From positions 1 through 64,000 of the forward strand of contig CANILH010000004.1 in NCBI GenBank assembly GCA_947468665.1: a stretch of 64,000 nucleotides of DNA, read 5' to 3'. Each line of letters opens with the position of its first letter. Position 1 is the stretch's first letter. Under the pieces are notes generated by a model that ran no database searches, was not told where the DNA came from, and saw only the letters and a program-made list of their open reading frames with translations. The translations under genes were made by a program, and so were the position numbers. Shown here piece by piece: positions 25,609 through 35,184 of the stretch. The stretch is from Oligoflexales bacterium. GTDB lineage: Bacteria > Bdellovibrionota_B > Oligoflexia > Oligoflexales > RGVZ01.

Positions 25609-26097
25609 TCAGGTCAATGGTGCGTATTTAGAAAGAATTTGATCCACGTTGTCGACAGTGACTTTGTGGTGTCGATCCTTATTCACTAACATCGCTGGCG
25701 CCTGATCGCATACGCCAAGGCAAGGGACCCCAATCATCTCAAACGGGGCATCTTCACCATGCTTCGTCTCAAGAGTCTTAATGTGCCTCTCGATTTTCGC
25801 CATGACTTCCTTGGCGCCCATCATGCAACAGACGATATTGTCGCAAAACTGAATAGGATGCTTGCGAGGCTTTTCCTGACGGTATGCTTTGTAAAAAGTC
25901 AGGACTTCCTTAATCTGAACCCGATTAAACCCGTAAACAGACTCCAAGGAATCGATATGCTGATCTTGTACCCATCCACACTCGTCTTGTATCGCGTGCA
26001 AAATAGGGAGAATTGACGATCTCTTAGTCTCGTAACGAGACAATTCTTTTTTAATCGTTTCCTGTAATCCGACCGAAAATAAATTATCTGCGCTCAT
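25609..26097 (-). CDS. nuoE: NADH-quinone oxidoreductase subunit E
   Basis: 162 aa. Thioredoxin-fold subunit with [2Fe-2S] cluster N1a. Ligand pattern visible: FCDNIVCCMMGA (Cys-x4-Cys) and CLGVCDQAP. Its N-terminal helical part (KRSSILPILHAIQDECGWV) is typical of the family. Positioned between nuoCD and nuoF with short gaps (24 and 11 bases). Confidence 0.96.
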   Translation of the reverse strand: MSADNLFSVGLQETIKKELSRYETKRSSILPILHAIQDECGWVQDQHIDSLESVYGFNRVQIKEVLTFYKAYRQEKPRKHPIQFCDNIVCCMMGAKEVMAKIERHIKTLETKHGEDAPFEMIGVPCLGVCDQAPAMLVNKDRHHKVTVDNVDQILSKYAPLT

Positions 26098-26121
26098 ATA
26101 TTGACTTCATCCTGGTGTAAG

Positions 26122-27837
26122 TTAACGGTCGAGTTCGCCCGCGATAATGTTAATTGTACCCAGCGTAGCGACTAAATCTGCGATCATATCGCCCTCGCAC
26201 ATCTCCGTAATTGCCTGGAAAATCGCGAAACATGGCGGCCTGCATTTCACGCGGTAAGGCATCCCGCTACCGTCAGAGACGACGTAGAAGCCCAGTTCGC
26301 CATTGGCAGCCTCATAACCCTGATAGATTTCACCGGCAGGAACTTTCACCCCGTTGATCACCTGCATAAACTGGTTCATCAAACCCTCGATATTTCCGTA
26401 AACATCCTGCTTACGGGGCAAAACGATTCCTGGGTCATCAACAGTGATAGCCCCGCTTGGAATATTGTTGAGACACTGATCAAGTATCCGGCAGCTTTCA
26501 AGAATCTCGGCCATGCGCACCTGATAGCGGTCATAGCTATCACCGCTCGCGCCAACAGGAACATCAAACTCCAACTGGTCATAACCGTAATACGGCGCAT
26601 AAACTCGCATATCAAGAGGCACACCAGTTGCCCGCAAACATGGCCCGGTAAAACCCCAGTTAATGGCGCTTTCCGCGGAAATTTTCCCCGTCCCGACCAT
26701 TCGCTTAACGAAAATTCGATTTTTTGTACAAAGCAGGTCAATCTCACGGTGTGCCTGCCGGATTGACTTAACCACCTCGCGAGCTTCCTCGACCCAACCA
26801 GCCGGGAAATCAAAACCCATGCCGCCGATCCGGGAAAGTGAAACTGTCAGGCGAGCGCCGCAAAGCTTCTCAAATAGCTCATAGACCCTTTCACGGGCCG
26901 CGAATCCAAGCCAGAAATTTGTCAAACCGCCCAAGTCCACTACGTTTGTCGTGATGCAAACCAAATGGTCAATACAGCGACTAAACTCATCAAGAATGAC
27001 GCGCATCATCTGGGCGCGGGCTGGAATCGTGACGCCTAATTGCTTCTCAATAGTGCGGCACCATGCATTGTTATTCATAGGAGCTGAGCAATAGTTCAGG
27101 CGATCCGTGTAAGGAATAATCTGATTATAATCGTGATTTTCACACATCTTCTCAAAACATCGATGAAGATAGCCGATCTCCACATCAAGCTTCTCGATTG
27201 TCTCGCCGGACAGAACGGCCATAAACCTCAGGGTCCCGTGAGTCGCGGGGTGAGCGGGGCCGATATTAATCCAGACTTTATCGTCAAGATAATCGCCCTG
27301 ATCACGGAGCATGCGTTCACGGTCCTTCTCGTAGGTGTGCTGAATTGGCGTTTTCAGCTCCTGATTACGATCAGCCGGATAGTCTTTACGCAATGGGTGC
27401 CCAACAAAGTCTTCGTGGCACAAAATACGGCGGAGGTTTGGGTGACCCTGAAATTTCAGGCCCAAGAGGTCAAAAGCCTCCCGTTCAAACCAGTTCGCGG
27501 ATTTATATACTGGTGTCAAAGAGGGGATGTTATCGCCCTCATCAACTTTAGCTTTCATCCGGAGGCGTCGGTTGGTGTCAGGGTTAAGAAAATGATAAAC
27601 AACCTCAAAACGCTTATCTCGACCAGGATAATCGACACCGCAAACATCTAGCAGGTATGGAAACTGATTTTTGAGATCACGGGCAACGTCAAGGACATTA
27701 CCGTGATTCACATAAATCGTATCCTCATCCGCATAACGTTCGTTTTTCACATATTCTACGCCCGCTTGCGGGAACTTGGATTTAAGCTCCTGACTAAGCT
27801 GGTCAACGTATCGAGTTTGGCCGGAAGAATTGGACAT
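26122..27837 (-). CDS. nuoC: NADH-quinone oxidoreductase fused subunits C and D
   Basis: 571 aa. NuoC part about 1-170 (ANWFEREAFDLLGLKFQGHPNLRRIL) runs straight into NuoD (NIGPAHPATHGTLRF, LDVEIGYLHRCFEKM, GPCLRATGVPLDMR), as in E. coli. The quinone-site His in HPATHG and Tyr in GYLHR are present. The ATG at 27837 is chosen because AAGGAG lies 10 bases upstream; a TTG seven codons earlier reads through that site. First gene of the operon; nuoA and nuoB, normally upstream, are absent and aspS is divergent. Confidence 0.95.
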   Translation of the reverse strand: MSNSSGQTRYVDQLSQELKSKFPQAGVEYVKNERYADEDTIYVNHGNVLDVARDLKNQFPYLLDVCGVDYPGRDKRFEVVYHFLNPDTNRRLRMKAKVDEGDNIPSLTPVYKSANWFEREAFDLLGLKFQGHPNLRRILCHEDFVGHPLRKDYPADRNQELKTPIQHTYEKDRERMLRDQGDYLDDKVWINIGPAHPATHGTLRFMAVLSGETIEKLDVEIGYLHRCFEKMCENHDYNQIIPYTDRLNYCSAPMNNNAWCRTIEKQLGVTIPARAQMMRVILDEFSRCIDHLVCITTNVVDLGGLTNFWLGFAARERVYELFEKLCGARLTVSLSRIGGMGFDFPAGWVEEAREVVKSIRQAHREIDLLCTKNRIFVKRMVGTGKISAESAINWGFTGPCLRATGVPLDMRVYAPYYGYDQLEFDVPVGASGDSYDRYQVRMAEILESCRILDQCLNNIPSGAITVDDPGIVLPRKQDVYGNIEGLMNQFMQVINGVKVPAGEIYQGYEAANGELGFYVVSDGSGMPYRVKCRPPCFAIFQAITEMCEGDMIADLVATLGTINIIAGELDR

Positions 27838-28158
27838 GCCCGGTATGCTCCTTCGCAATTCTATATTTTCGAGAGGATGACCGTACCATCATTTGGGATA
27901 AGTCATTGCGCCCACAAATGTCAGAATTTAATAATGATTTTGCCCGAAAGTAACCATAATACCCTACCACCCCCTTTCTGCGCGGGCAAGCAGAGGAAAA
28001 AGCCGAATTCTGTGTTTTTTTTAATCAGACATTATACTTGGCCTGAGCCGTTCATGAGTGATTTAGGCTATACCAAGAGCTCCCACTATTATAAAAGATT
28101 TACCTTCGATGAAAAGCCTCCCTAAGGCCTCAATTATGAGCAAACCAAGGAACGGATT
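27838..28158. other. Divergent promoter region between nuoCD and aspS
   Basis: 321 bases with no credible gene. It must hold promoters for both operons. On the minus strand AAATATAGAAT lies close to nuoCD but lacks a good -35 partner. On the plus strand GGCTATACC near 28067-28075 is a possible aspS -10. No riboswitch or T-box-like structure was recognised. Confidence 0.4.
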
Positions 28159-29976
28159 ATGACACAATCTACAGCAATGTGGCATCGGACTCACACTCTA
28201 GGAGAGTTAAAAAAGTCTCACGCCGGGCAGGATGTGATTCTTACAGGATGGGTCAATCGCCATCGGGATCATGGCAAGTTTATTTTTCTCGATCTCCGTG
28301 ACCGTTACGGAATCACCCAGGCTGTAGTAGATCCAGATCATGCGCCCGCCGCATATGAGATCGCGAAAAACCTCCGCGCCGAGTTCGTTATAGCCGTAAA
28401 GGGCAAAGTCAACGCCCGTCCTGATGGCATGGTCAACAAAAACATGACAACAGGCGAGATCGACATCCAGGTAACAGATATAAAGATTCTCAATAAATGC
28501 GACGTGCTGCCGTTCACAATTCAAGACGAGTCTGAGGCTTCAGAGGCGCTCAGACTGAAATATAGGTATCTTGACCTGAGACGCTCCACGCTCAAAAATA
28601 ATTTAATCAATCGCAGTAAATTCGTGCGCCAAATGCGTAACGCTCTCGACGACCGCGGATTTTTGGATATTGAGACACCGTTTTTATATAAATCCACTCC
28701 AGAAGGTGCCCGTGAGTTCCTGGTTCCATCACGCATACACGCGGGGCATTTTTACGCTCTGCCACAGAGCCCTCAGCTTTTCAAACAAGTGCTTATGATC
28801 AGCGGCTTTGACCGTTATTACCAGATCGTGAAATGCTTTCGTGATGAGGATCTCAGAGCCGACCGTCAACCAGAGTTTACCCAGGTCGATATTGAGATGA
28901 GTTTTGTCGACGAGGCGGTTGTAACCGATACACTCGAGGACGTAACTCGTACGGCCGTCACCAATTATTTTGATGGCAACGTGAATCTGCCAAAACCATT
29001 TCCTCGTTATACATTCGCGCAAGTAATGGAAGACTACGGTGTCGATAAACCTGACATGCGCTTTGACCTCAAGCTTAAAAACCTTACAGACCTGGTTCGA
29101 GAGTCTGAGTTTAAGGTGTTCAAGGAGGCGTGCGCCTCGGGAGGCATCGTTAACTGTATCGTCGTTCCGGGTGCCGCCGAGAAATTCAGCCGTAAAGACC
29201 TCGATGAACTCGGCGAGCTGGCAAAAAATCACGGCGGACGTGGACTCGCGTGGATCAAAAAAGTTCCCGGAACCGGCGTGGCCAGCTGGAACGGCCCCAT
29301 CAGTAAGTTTTTCAAAGACGGCGACTGTGCCGCCATCGAGGAACAGGCCGGGATTAAAAATGGCGATTTGGTCTTATTTGGCGCCGGCACCTATGACTCC
29401 ACAAAGGCAATGCTTGGAGCCGTCAGAAATTCACTCGGAGCGAAACTTAAATTATATAACCCAAAGGACCTTTGTTTTCTTTGGGTCACGGAGTTCCCCT
29501 TACTTGAGCGCGATGTGGAAAACAATCGCTGGCTTGCCCGCCATCATCCATTTACATCACCCCGCCCGGAAGATGTACACCTCATGAAAACTGATCCTGG
29601 CAAGGTTCGCGCGTCCGCGTACGACTTGGTTCTAAATGGTTATGAGATCGCCGGAGGCTCCGTACGGATTCACGATCCCGATCTTCAAAAACAACTGTTC
29701 GACACTATTGGGCTTTCTGACGAGGAGGCTCACAGCAAATTCGGGTTTCTCCTTGACGCTCTGCGATATGGAGCCCCACCGCACGGTGGAATGGCCTTCG
29801 GTGTTGACCGCATGGTTATGTGCCTCACCGGATCTGACGCCATTCGTGATGTTATAGCGTTCCCTAAAACACAAAAATGCACTTGTCTTATGACCGGCGC
29901 TCCAAGCCTGGTGAGCGCGCCTCAGCTTAAAGATCTGCACGTCAAAGTCGACGCGCCATTGACCGGAGAAAAGTAA
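28159..29976 (+). CDS. aspS: Aspartyl-tRNA synthetase, probably non-discriminating
   Basis: 605 aa, bacterial type with anticodon-binding OB domain (about 1-115), class II catalytic core and inserted GAD domain. Motif 2 region CFRDEDLRADRQPEFTQVD and motif 3 GGMAFGVDRMVMCL are intact. In the OB domain the sequence GWVNRHRDHGKFIF carries His38, where discriminating enzymes such as E. coli AspRS have Leu; His is typical of AspRSs that also charge tRNA-Asn, as in Pseudomonas aeruginosa. That would require GatCAB elsewhere. First gene of an operon with a TPR protein 2 bases downstream. Confidence 0.96.
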   Translation: MTQSTAMWHRTHTLGELKKSHAGQDVILTGWVNRHRDHGKFIFLDLRDRYGITQAVVDPDHAPAAYEIAKNLRAEFVIAVKGKVNARPDGMVNKNMTTGEIDIQVTDIKILNKCDVLPFTIQDESEASEALRLKYRYLDLRRSTLKNNLINRSKFVRQMRNALDDRGFLDIETPFLYKSTPEGAREFLVPSRIHAGHFYALPQSPQLFKQVLMISGFDRYYQIVKCFRDEDLRADRQPEFTQVDIEMSFVDEAVVTDTLEDVTRTAVTNYFDGNVNLPKPFPRYTFAQVMEDYGVDKPDMRFDLKLKNLTDLVRESEFKVFKEACASGGIVNCIVVPGAAEKFSRKDLDELGELAKNHGGRGLAWIKKVPGTGVASWNGPISKFFKDGDCAAIEEQAGIKNGDLVLFGAGTYDSTKAMLGAVRNSLGAKLKLYNPKDLCFLWVTEFPLLERDVENNRWLARHHPFTSPRPEDVHLMKTDPGKVRASAYDLVLNGYEIAGGSVRIHDPDLQKQLFDTIGLSDEEAHSKFGFLLDALRYGAPPHGGMAFGVDRMVMCLTGSDAIRDVIAFPKTQKCTCLMTGAPSLVSAPQLKDLHVKVDAPLTGEK

Positions 29977-29978
29977 TC

Positions 29979-30959
29979 ATGACCTTGCTCAGCACATCTG
30001 TAAGTATTTCCGCGTTTCCCATGGGACCTGCCGTCAGGGATTGGCTCAAAATTCCGGAATCCACCTACTCGGGCTTTGAAAATCCGTCTCCCACGGGTGA
30101 GCATGTCGCGTTATTTACGGATGCCATACTCGATAGTTTTGAGAACAAGTCCCCACGGGACGAGTCTCAACTTGTTACGCTCCTCGAAGAACTTGTGGGC
30201 ATGAATATGCCGCTGCTCGCTATCAAACTCGTAGACGCGTATCCCCAGCTTTTTCCTCAAGACGACTTTCGGGCTCAACTTCATCTTGGCAACGCCTCAA
30301 TGCTGGTAAGTGACCTTGCGCGCGCCGAGGACGCGTTCATCAAAGCGCAATCCATCGTTCCAGCCGAGCCGGCGCCCTATATTAACCTCACTCAGATTTA
30401 CTGCCATGACGCGCTCCTTGATAAAGCACGAAGCTGGTGCCTCGCTGGTTTAGACAACGATCAGGACAATACCCGTCTGTGGGAGTTGTTGGCCTGGATT
30501 GGGCAGTCAGGAAAATCCGGTAATGATGAGGATCGAGTCTCCGTGGCTCGTGAGTTGGCTTTCATCGCCAAGCAGAAAAACTCCTGGGCGGGCATGTCAC
30601 TTGCCTGCGATATTCAAAACCCAGAAGATGTTCTGACAAAACTCGCCACACTGGAAATATTCTGGAACGAGGGTTGTCGGACCGCCGACTATCTCATCGA
30701 ATATACAGCCGTCCTCGGGATGGCTGGGCAATACGACCGCATCCCTTCCATCATCTGGACAGCGGAACGGGAGTTAACAAATGGCCTGCCGTGGCAGCTT
30801 ATACTCCACCTGGCACAGGCACACCTCGGTCTCGGCAGAGATCAGGATGCCTTGGAAAGTCTTGATAAGTTAAATAATTTCAGTGAATTACCTGATCAGG
30901 CCCGGGGCGCGGCGGAAGCGATTCGCTCTGAGGCTAAGGGCGAATCTTTAAAAAATTGA
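29979..30959 (+). CDS. TPR-like helical-repeat protein of unknown function
   Basis: 326 aa, cytoplasmic by sequence. Tandem helical hairpins of TPR type, e.g. LHLGNASMLVSDLARAEDAFIKAQSIVPAEPAPY and the following CHDALLDKARSWCLAGL unit, then a last unit LAQAHLGLGRDQDALESLDKL. Begins 2 bases after the aspS stop and is clearly co-transcribed. No catalytic motif. Partner unknown. Confidence 0.7.
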   Translation: MTLLSTSVSISAFPMGPAVRDWLKIPESTYSGFENPSPTGEHVALFTDAILDSFENKSPRDESQLVTLLEELVGMNMPLLAIKLVDAYPQLFPQDDFRAQLHLGNASMLVSDLARAEDAFIKAQSIVPAEPAPYINLTQIYCHDALLDKARSWCLAGLDNDQDNTRLWELLAWIGQSGKSGNDEDRVSVARELAFIAKQKNSWAGMSLACDIQNPEDVLTKLATLEIFWNEGCRTADYLIEYTAVLGMAGQYDRIPSIIWTAERELTNGLPWQLILHLAQAHLGLGRDQDALESLDKLNNFSELPDQARGAAEAIRSEAKGESLKN

Positions 30960-31001
30960 CGAATTTATTCTATGATTCTATAGATTTAATAGTTAAATCG
31001 G

Positions 31002-31030
31002 TTGACAAATGATACCAGCCTGTTTATACA
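31002..31030 (+). promoter_or_regulatory. Near-consensus sigma-70 promoter of the response-regulator gene
   Basis: TTGACA (31002-31007), 17-base spacer, TATACA (31025-31030), about 65 bases before the start codon. The regulator of sigma-54 promoters is therefore itself expressed from a strong housekeeping promoter. Confidence 0.85.
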
Positions 31031-31094
31031 AACGAGTGCTTAGTATAAATTTTAATAACTTGACCTTGAAATCTCGTCCCAGGGGGGAGCTTCT

Positions 31095-32597
31095 ATGAAA
31101 GCACTGATCGTCGATGACGATAGCACACTCCGTCTTGTCATACGTTCTGTTTTGGAAAAACGGGGATTTGTAGTGCTTGAGGCCGAAGACGGCGTGATGG
31201 GCGTTGAGATGGCGACACGGCATCCAGATATTGGAGTCGCCATCCTGGACGTCAATATGCCCCGCATGAACGGTCTTGAGGCCCTTGCTAAAATTAAAGC
31301 CATCAATCCGTCTATTTTTTGTATTGTGGCCACCGCTTACTCGAATACGAACGACGCGATCACCGCGATCCGTCACGGTGCCTACGACTACCTTCAAAAG
31401 CCGGTTGATACAGAGCGGCTTTCCAAACTACTTGATAGGGCCACGGCCGCTAACAATATGGTACTGGAAGCAAGCTTCACAGCGCCAAAATTAAATTTTG
31501 ACGAGGGGCGCGTCATAGTTGGTGGCAGCTCCCAACTGAAACATGTTTTTGACGTAATATATAAACTCGCCAAAGTTGACACGTCGGTTTTAATACGTGG
31601 CGAAAGCGGCACCGGCAAAGAGCTGGTGGCGCGCGCACTCCACTTTAACAGTCATCGCAAAAACGGACCCTTTGTCGCGTTAAACTGCGCGGCGATTCCT
31701 GAGTCACTCATTGAAAGTGAGCTATTCGGGCACGAGAAAGGCTCATTTACGGGAGCGGATAAGCGCAAGCCCGGAAAATTCGCCTTGGCGGAGGGCGGTA
31801 CCATTTTCCTCGATGAGATTGGCGACATAAGCGCTGCGACACAGGTTAAACTTCTTCGCGTTCTTCAGGAAAAAACCTACTCCATGGTCGGCGGAGGCCA
31901 GGATATTGCCGCGGACGTGCGCATTGTGGCGGCGACGCACAAGCCACTTGAGAAGATGATCGAAAGGCAGGAGTTCCGGGCTGACCTCTTTTTCCGGTTA
32001 AACGTCCTACCGATCTTCCTGCCACCCCTTAGGGAGCGGAAAGAGGACATCCATGACCTTTGCCAATATCTCCTACAAAAATTCAACAAACTGCACCGAC
32101 GAAAAATTCAAGCCATCAGCGACGATGCCATGCGCCAGTTGATGAATCATCCATGGCCTGGAAATATCCGGGAGCTTGAGAACGCGATGGAGCGAGCCTT
32201 TATTATGGAGTCAACCCAGACGCTTCAGATGTCATCTTTCGAGTTACAGGCGTCCTCCTCTGGGACAATAATGGACAGTTCCCAGCCTTCCATCAGAAGC
32301 ACACCCCCATTCCGGGTTGGCTCCTCATCAGCTGATGAGGTGGCCGCGTCACTTGAGAGGAAACGTCCACTAACTTCAAAATCTTCCGGGGATGCCTTTA
32401 TGTTCATCCGCGACGGCGACGAGTTGAACTTCCCGGCATTGAGAGACCGCTTTGAGAGAGAGTTTATTACGAAAGCACTTTCGACTTATAAGGGACGGAT
32501 CAACCAGACCGCCGAGGCCACTCAAATGACGAAAGTTACGCTTTTGCGCAAACTTGAGAAATACGGCATCGACGCTAAGGACTTCTTTAAGGTCTGA
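31095..32597 (+). CDS. Sigma-54-dependent response regulator (NtrC family)
   Basis: 500 aa. Receiver domain 1-120 with the phosphoacceptor D52 (AILDVNMPRMNG), acidic pocket DDD at 7-9, and the conserved Lys in LQKPVD. AAA+ domain from about 135: Walker A GESGTGKE, the sigma-54 contact loop GSFTGA (canonical GAFTGA) and Walker B GGTIFLDEIGD. A Ser-rich linker of about 80 residues precedes a Fis-type helix-turn-helix (INQTAEATQMTKVTLLRKLEKY). No histidine kinase is adjacent, so it is an orphan. Activates sigma-54 promoters after phosphorylation. Confidence 0.93.
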   Translation: MKALIVDDDSTLRLVIRSVLEKRGFVVLEAEDGVMGVEMATRHPDIGVAILDVNMPRMNGLEALAKIKAINPSIFCIVATAYSNTNDAITAIRHGAYDYLQKPVDTERLSKLLDRATAANNMVLEASFTAPKLNFDEGRVIVGGSSQLKHVFDVIYKLAKVDTSVLIRGESGTGKELVARALHFNSHRKNGPFVALNCAAIPESLIESELFGHEKGSFTGADKRKPGKFALAEGGTIFLDEIGDISAATQVKLLRVLQEKTYSMVGGGQDIAADVRIVAATHKPLEKMIERQEFRADLFFRLNVLPIFLPPLRERKEDIHDLCQYLLQKFNKLHRRKIQAISDDAMRQLMNHPWPGNIRELENAMERAFIMESTQTLQMSSFELQASSSGTIMDSSQPSIRSTPPFRVGSSSADEVAASLERKRPLTSKSSGDAFMFIRDGDELNFPALRDRFEREFITKALSTYKGRINQTAEATQMTKVTLLRKLEKYGIDAKDFFKV

Positions 32598-32632
32598 TCA
32601 TTGTTGGTTTTTTTAGAAAACCGCGCCAGTCG

Positions 32633-32641
32633 TGCTATAAT
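32633..32641 (+). promoter_or_regulatory. Extended -10 promoter of the 830-aa gene
   Basis: TGCTATAAT: a consensus -10 with the TG extension, 50 bases before the start codon. The -35 position (TTAGAA) is weak, as is common for extended -10 promoters. Confidence 0.6.
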
Positions 32642-32690
32642 GTCTGGAGATTATCTCCATTCGAAATAGTACAGGACTTCACGAAAGCCG

Positions 32691-35183
32691 ATGAGTAACT
32701 CCACCTCTCGAATCACTGAGGAAGGCACGCTGCGTGACAAGCTCGCGCTGGCAAGGCTAAGTCGCTGGAGGCAGCTCGAGCCGGAAACACTCGTCGCTAT
32801 ACGCGAGGAGCTTGCTATTACCCTTGGCCTTGCTCAGCCACTCATCAATGCAGGCTCCCGTGACATTTGTCAGGCGACGATAGGAAATCCCGAGGTTCAT
32901 TCAAATTTTGAAGATCCCTTACAGACTAAATTAACGACCAAGACAAGGCAGCTGATCAGCGCTGGCGCCTCTTGGTACGTCATATCTGAGTATCTATGGA
33001 CTGAATTCACCCAGGCACCTTCCCCACACAGAGCTGCACGCTTCCTTGAAACCGCTTTTGTTCATGCAAGTCCGGGCGAAACCCTTGAGTTGTTCGGGAC
33101 AATTATGTCTTCCGGTCATAAGGACTTCTATTGGCTACTCCATCCGAAGCTCAGAGATTTTCTAATCGAACACTCCCCAGAAGAGAGACTGGCGCAGCTA
33201 TATTGGGTCATTGCGAAAGAACGCGATGACTTCAAATTAACTGGAATCGAATGCGCCTATTTATTCCTCCGCGTAGCCATGACTTCCGACAAAACTGCCG
33301 CCTGGATGTATTTCAGGCGCCACCAAACTCGCATTTTTGACGCGTTCGGGAACGTAAAACACTTCGGAATGACTAAAAACCAACTCATTGTACGCGCAGG
33401 TGAGCTTGCGCTGGGCATAGGCTACACCGAAGACGCCAGAGATCTTTTCGAGACGCTACCCAAAGGATCCCCTGAACGCGAAACGGCACTCCAACTTCTT
33501 TTGCGTTTTGAAAGCGGCACCGTTGACCGCGATAGAAACAGTTATTTCATCCGCGTCGAGAAATCTACATCCTGGCAGGAGCGATTGATACTTATCTCTA
33601 GTTTTTGCGACACCTGTAGAGCCTCTGGCGGCGTCAAAGACCCTAATCGCTCCGCCCTCGACCTGTTGCTGAAAAATCTGCTTCAGTGGGTTCCCCAAAA
33701 TCCAGAGGCATGGCGCGGCGTGGGAGACCTCATTATTCGTCACCGAGATCTGCGCGGGGTTTTGCCAAGTCTATTCAAGCCCCTCATCGAAAAGGCTGTG
33801 ACGTTTCACGGGCCTGATTTTGACGGGGCTCTTTGGGGCGCTGCTCTCAATCTGGATCCTGAGAGCCCAATGGAGAGATTTTTGCTCGGTTCCGCGTTAC
33901 TTCATCACTATGTCACTAATCCCCGGATTGGCGAGAAAATCCTGTGGCAGTCAAATCAAATATTTCATGACCTGGGGTCATCATCTGGCGATGTCCCCTG
34001 GGCCTGGCGGGATCTGCTGAAAATGGCGAAACAATGGATTAGCCAAAGCACCATGCTTCCGGACAGAGATCGCAGGCGGGTCGTCGCCACCCTGCGACTC
34101 GCAATGGAAGGATCTATGGCCACACCTGACGCGGTAGATCAGTACATGAGCCAGTCAGAATATGTGCCGCGCGGCCTGTTAAAAGCGATTGCCGGTAACG
34201 CGATCGCGGGAGGGAACATCAGGTTCGCGACTGATCTATTGATCAGGGCCGGAAGCTACCAGGCATTTACCAACAAAGATCTCCTTCAACTATGGACACT
34301 GGCCTCAAAGAACGCCAATCCGGATCTTTCCTGGCGTCTGGCCTCTGTCTTAGCCGCCAGAGATGTTTTACCAGCTACAATTAAGCACGCATGGGAAATC
34401 AGCGGCGAGCGAAGATCTGCCTACACCCCGGTAAACCTGACTATCCAGGACATAGACCGCGCTTTGTCTGACCTACCATTGGCAACCCGCCGTCTGACTC
34501 AGGCACTTTGCACACTTGGAACAAAAATAAATGAGCTTTCACATCTCAATGCCGCCGCAAACCTCATGGCACCAGCTCTTTCGGGAACATCGACAGTAGA
34601 GCAATCGATCGTCGCCGCGCTAAAAAATACATCCAGCGTACCTAAACCAACCAAAATGGTCGCTGAACCTTCTGGTTTGCGTTTAACACCGCCAGCCGCC
34701 GTGGTGCTTGCACAGGCCATAATAAATGGCCCGTGGCTTTTTTCCGTAAGGCTCCTCGCCGAACGTCTTTCAATGTCCTCATGGGCATGGAACGTCATCA
34801 CGCTGCAAAATCACGTGAAATCCATCCTCCCACTCGTCGGAAAGGATCCCTCCGCGAAAACAAGTGTAAAAATGGCAGGCTGGATCACATCCCTGACTTC
34901 CGGAGAGCGCTCCGCCTGGAACCTCATCGTGAGTGGCGTCAGCACCGAATCGTCGGACATCCTGTCCAATGATCTGGTTAAAGTTGTATGCCGACTGGCC
35001 ACAATCTTGTATCCAAGCCACTTTAACGCGCTAAAGACGCTGCAACAACTGCGCGCGCCGCTCGATGTGATCAGGGATCTTGAATGGTTTATCGTAAGCG
35101 AAGCGCTAAGCGAAATCAGGTCCAGACACAGCATATGCGCGCGGGTTAGCGTACCAGACAGCTTGAAGAAAGACTTCATTTAG
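32691..35183 (+). CDS. Large helical-repeat cytoplasmic protein of unknown function
   Basis: 830 aa, no signal peptide or membrane helix. Almost wholly alpha-helical with hairpin repeats reminiscent of TPR/HEAT solenoids (LIVRAGELALGIGYTEDARDLF, NPEAWRGVGDLIIRHRDLRGV). I recognise no catalytic motif. It has its own extended -10 promoter and follows the sigma-54 regulator by about 90 bases. Its stop is one base from the end of the convergent hydrolase gene. Probably a scaffold; function unknown. Confidence 0.65.
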   Translation: MSNSTSRITEEGTLRDKLALARLSRWRQLEPETLVAIREELAITLGLAQPLINAGSRDICQATIGNPEVHSNFEDPLQTKLTTKTRQLISAGASWYVISEYLWTEFTQAPSPHRAARFLETAFVHASPGETLELFGTIMSSGHKDFYWLLHPKLRDFLIEHSPEERLAQLYWVIAKERDDFKLTGIECAYLFLRVAMTSDKTAAWMYFRRHQTRIFDAFGNVKHFGMTKNQLIVRAGELALGIGYTEDARDLFETLPKGSPERETALQLLLRFESGTVDRDRNSYFIRVEKSTSWQERLILISSFCDTCRASGGVKDPNRSALDLLLKNLLQWVPQNPEAWRGVGDLIIRHRDLRGVLPSLFKPLIEKAVTFHGPDFDGALWGAALNLDPESPMERFLLGSALLHHYVTNPRIGEKILWQSNQIFHDLGSSSGDVPWAWRDLLKMAKQWISQSTMLPDRDRRRVVATLRLAMEGSMATPDAVDQYMSQSEYVPRGLLKAIAGNAIAGGNIRFATDLLIRAGSYQAFTNKDLLQLWTLASKNANPDLSWRLASVLAARDVLPATIKHAWEISGERRSAYTPVNLTIQDIDRALSDLPLATRRLTQALCTLGTKINELSHLNAAANLMAPALSGTSTVEQSIVAALKNTSSVPKPTKMVAEPSGLRLTPPAAVVLAQAIINGPWLFSVRLLAERLSMSSWAWNVITLQNHVKSILPLVGKDPSAKTSVKMAGWITSLTSGERSAWNLIVSGVSTESSDILSNDLVKVVCRLATILYPSHFNALKTLQQLRAPLDVIRDLEWFIVSEALSEIRSRHSICARVSVPDSLKKDFI

Positions 35184-35184
35184 A

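Noticed and set aside
27703-28125. 140-codon plus-strand frame across the nuoCD/aspS gap
   Set aside because: It starts antisense to nuoCD, has no ribosome-binding site, and its product has no domain pattern.
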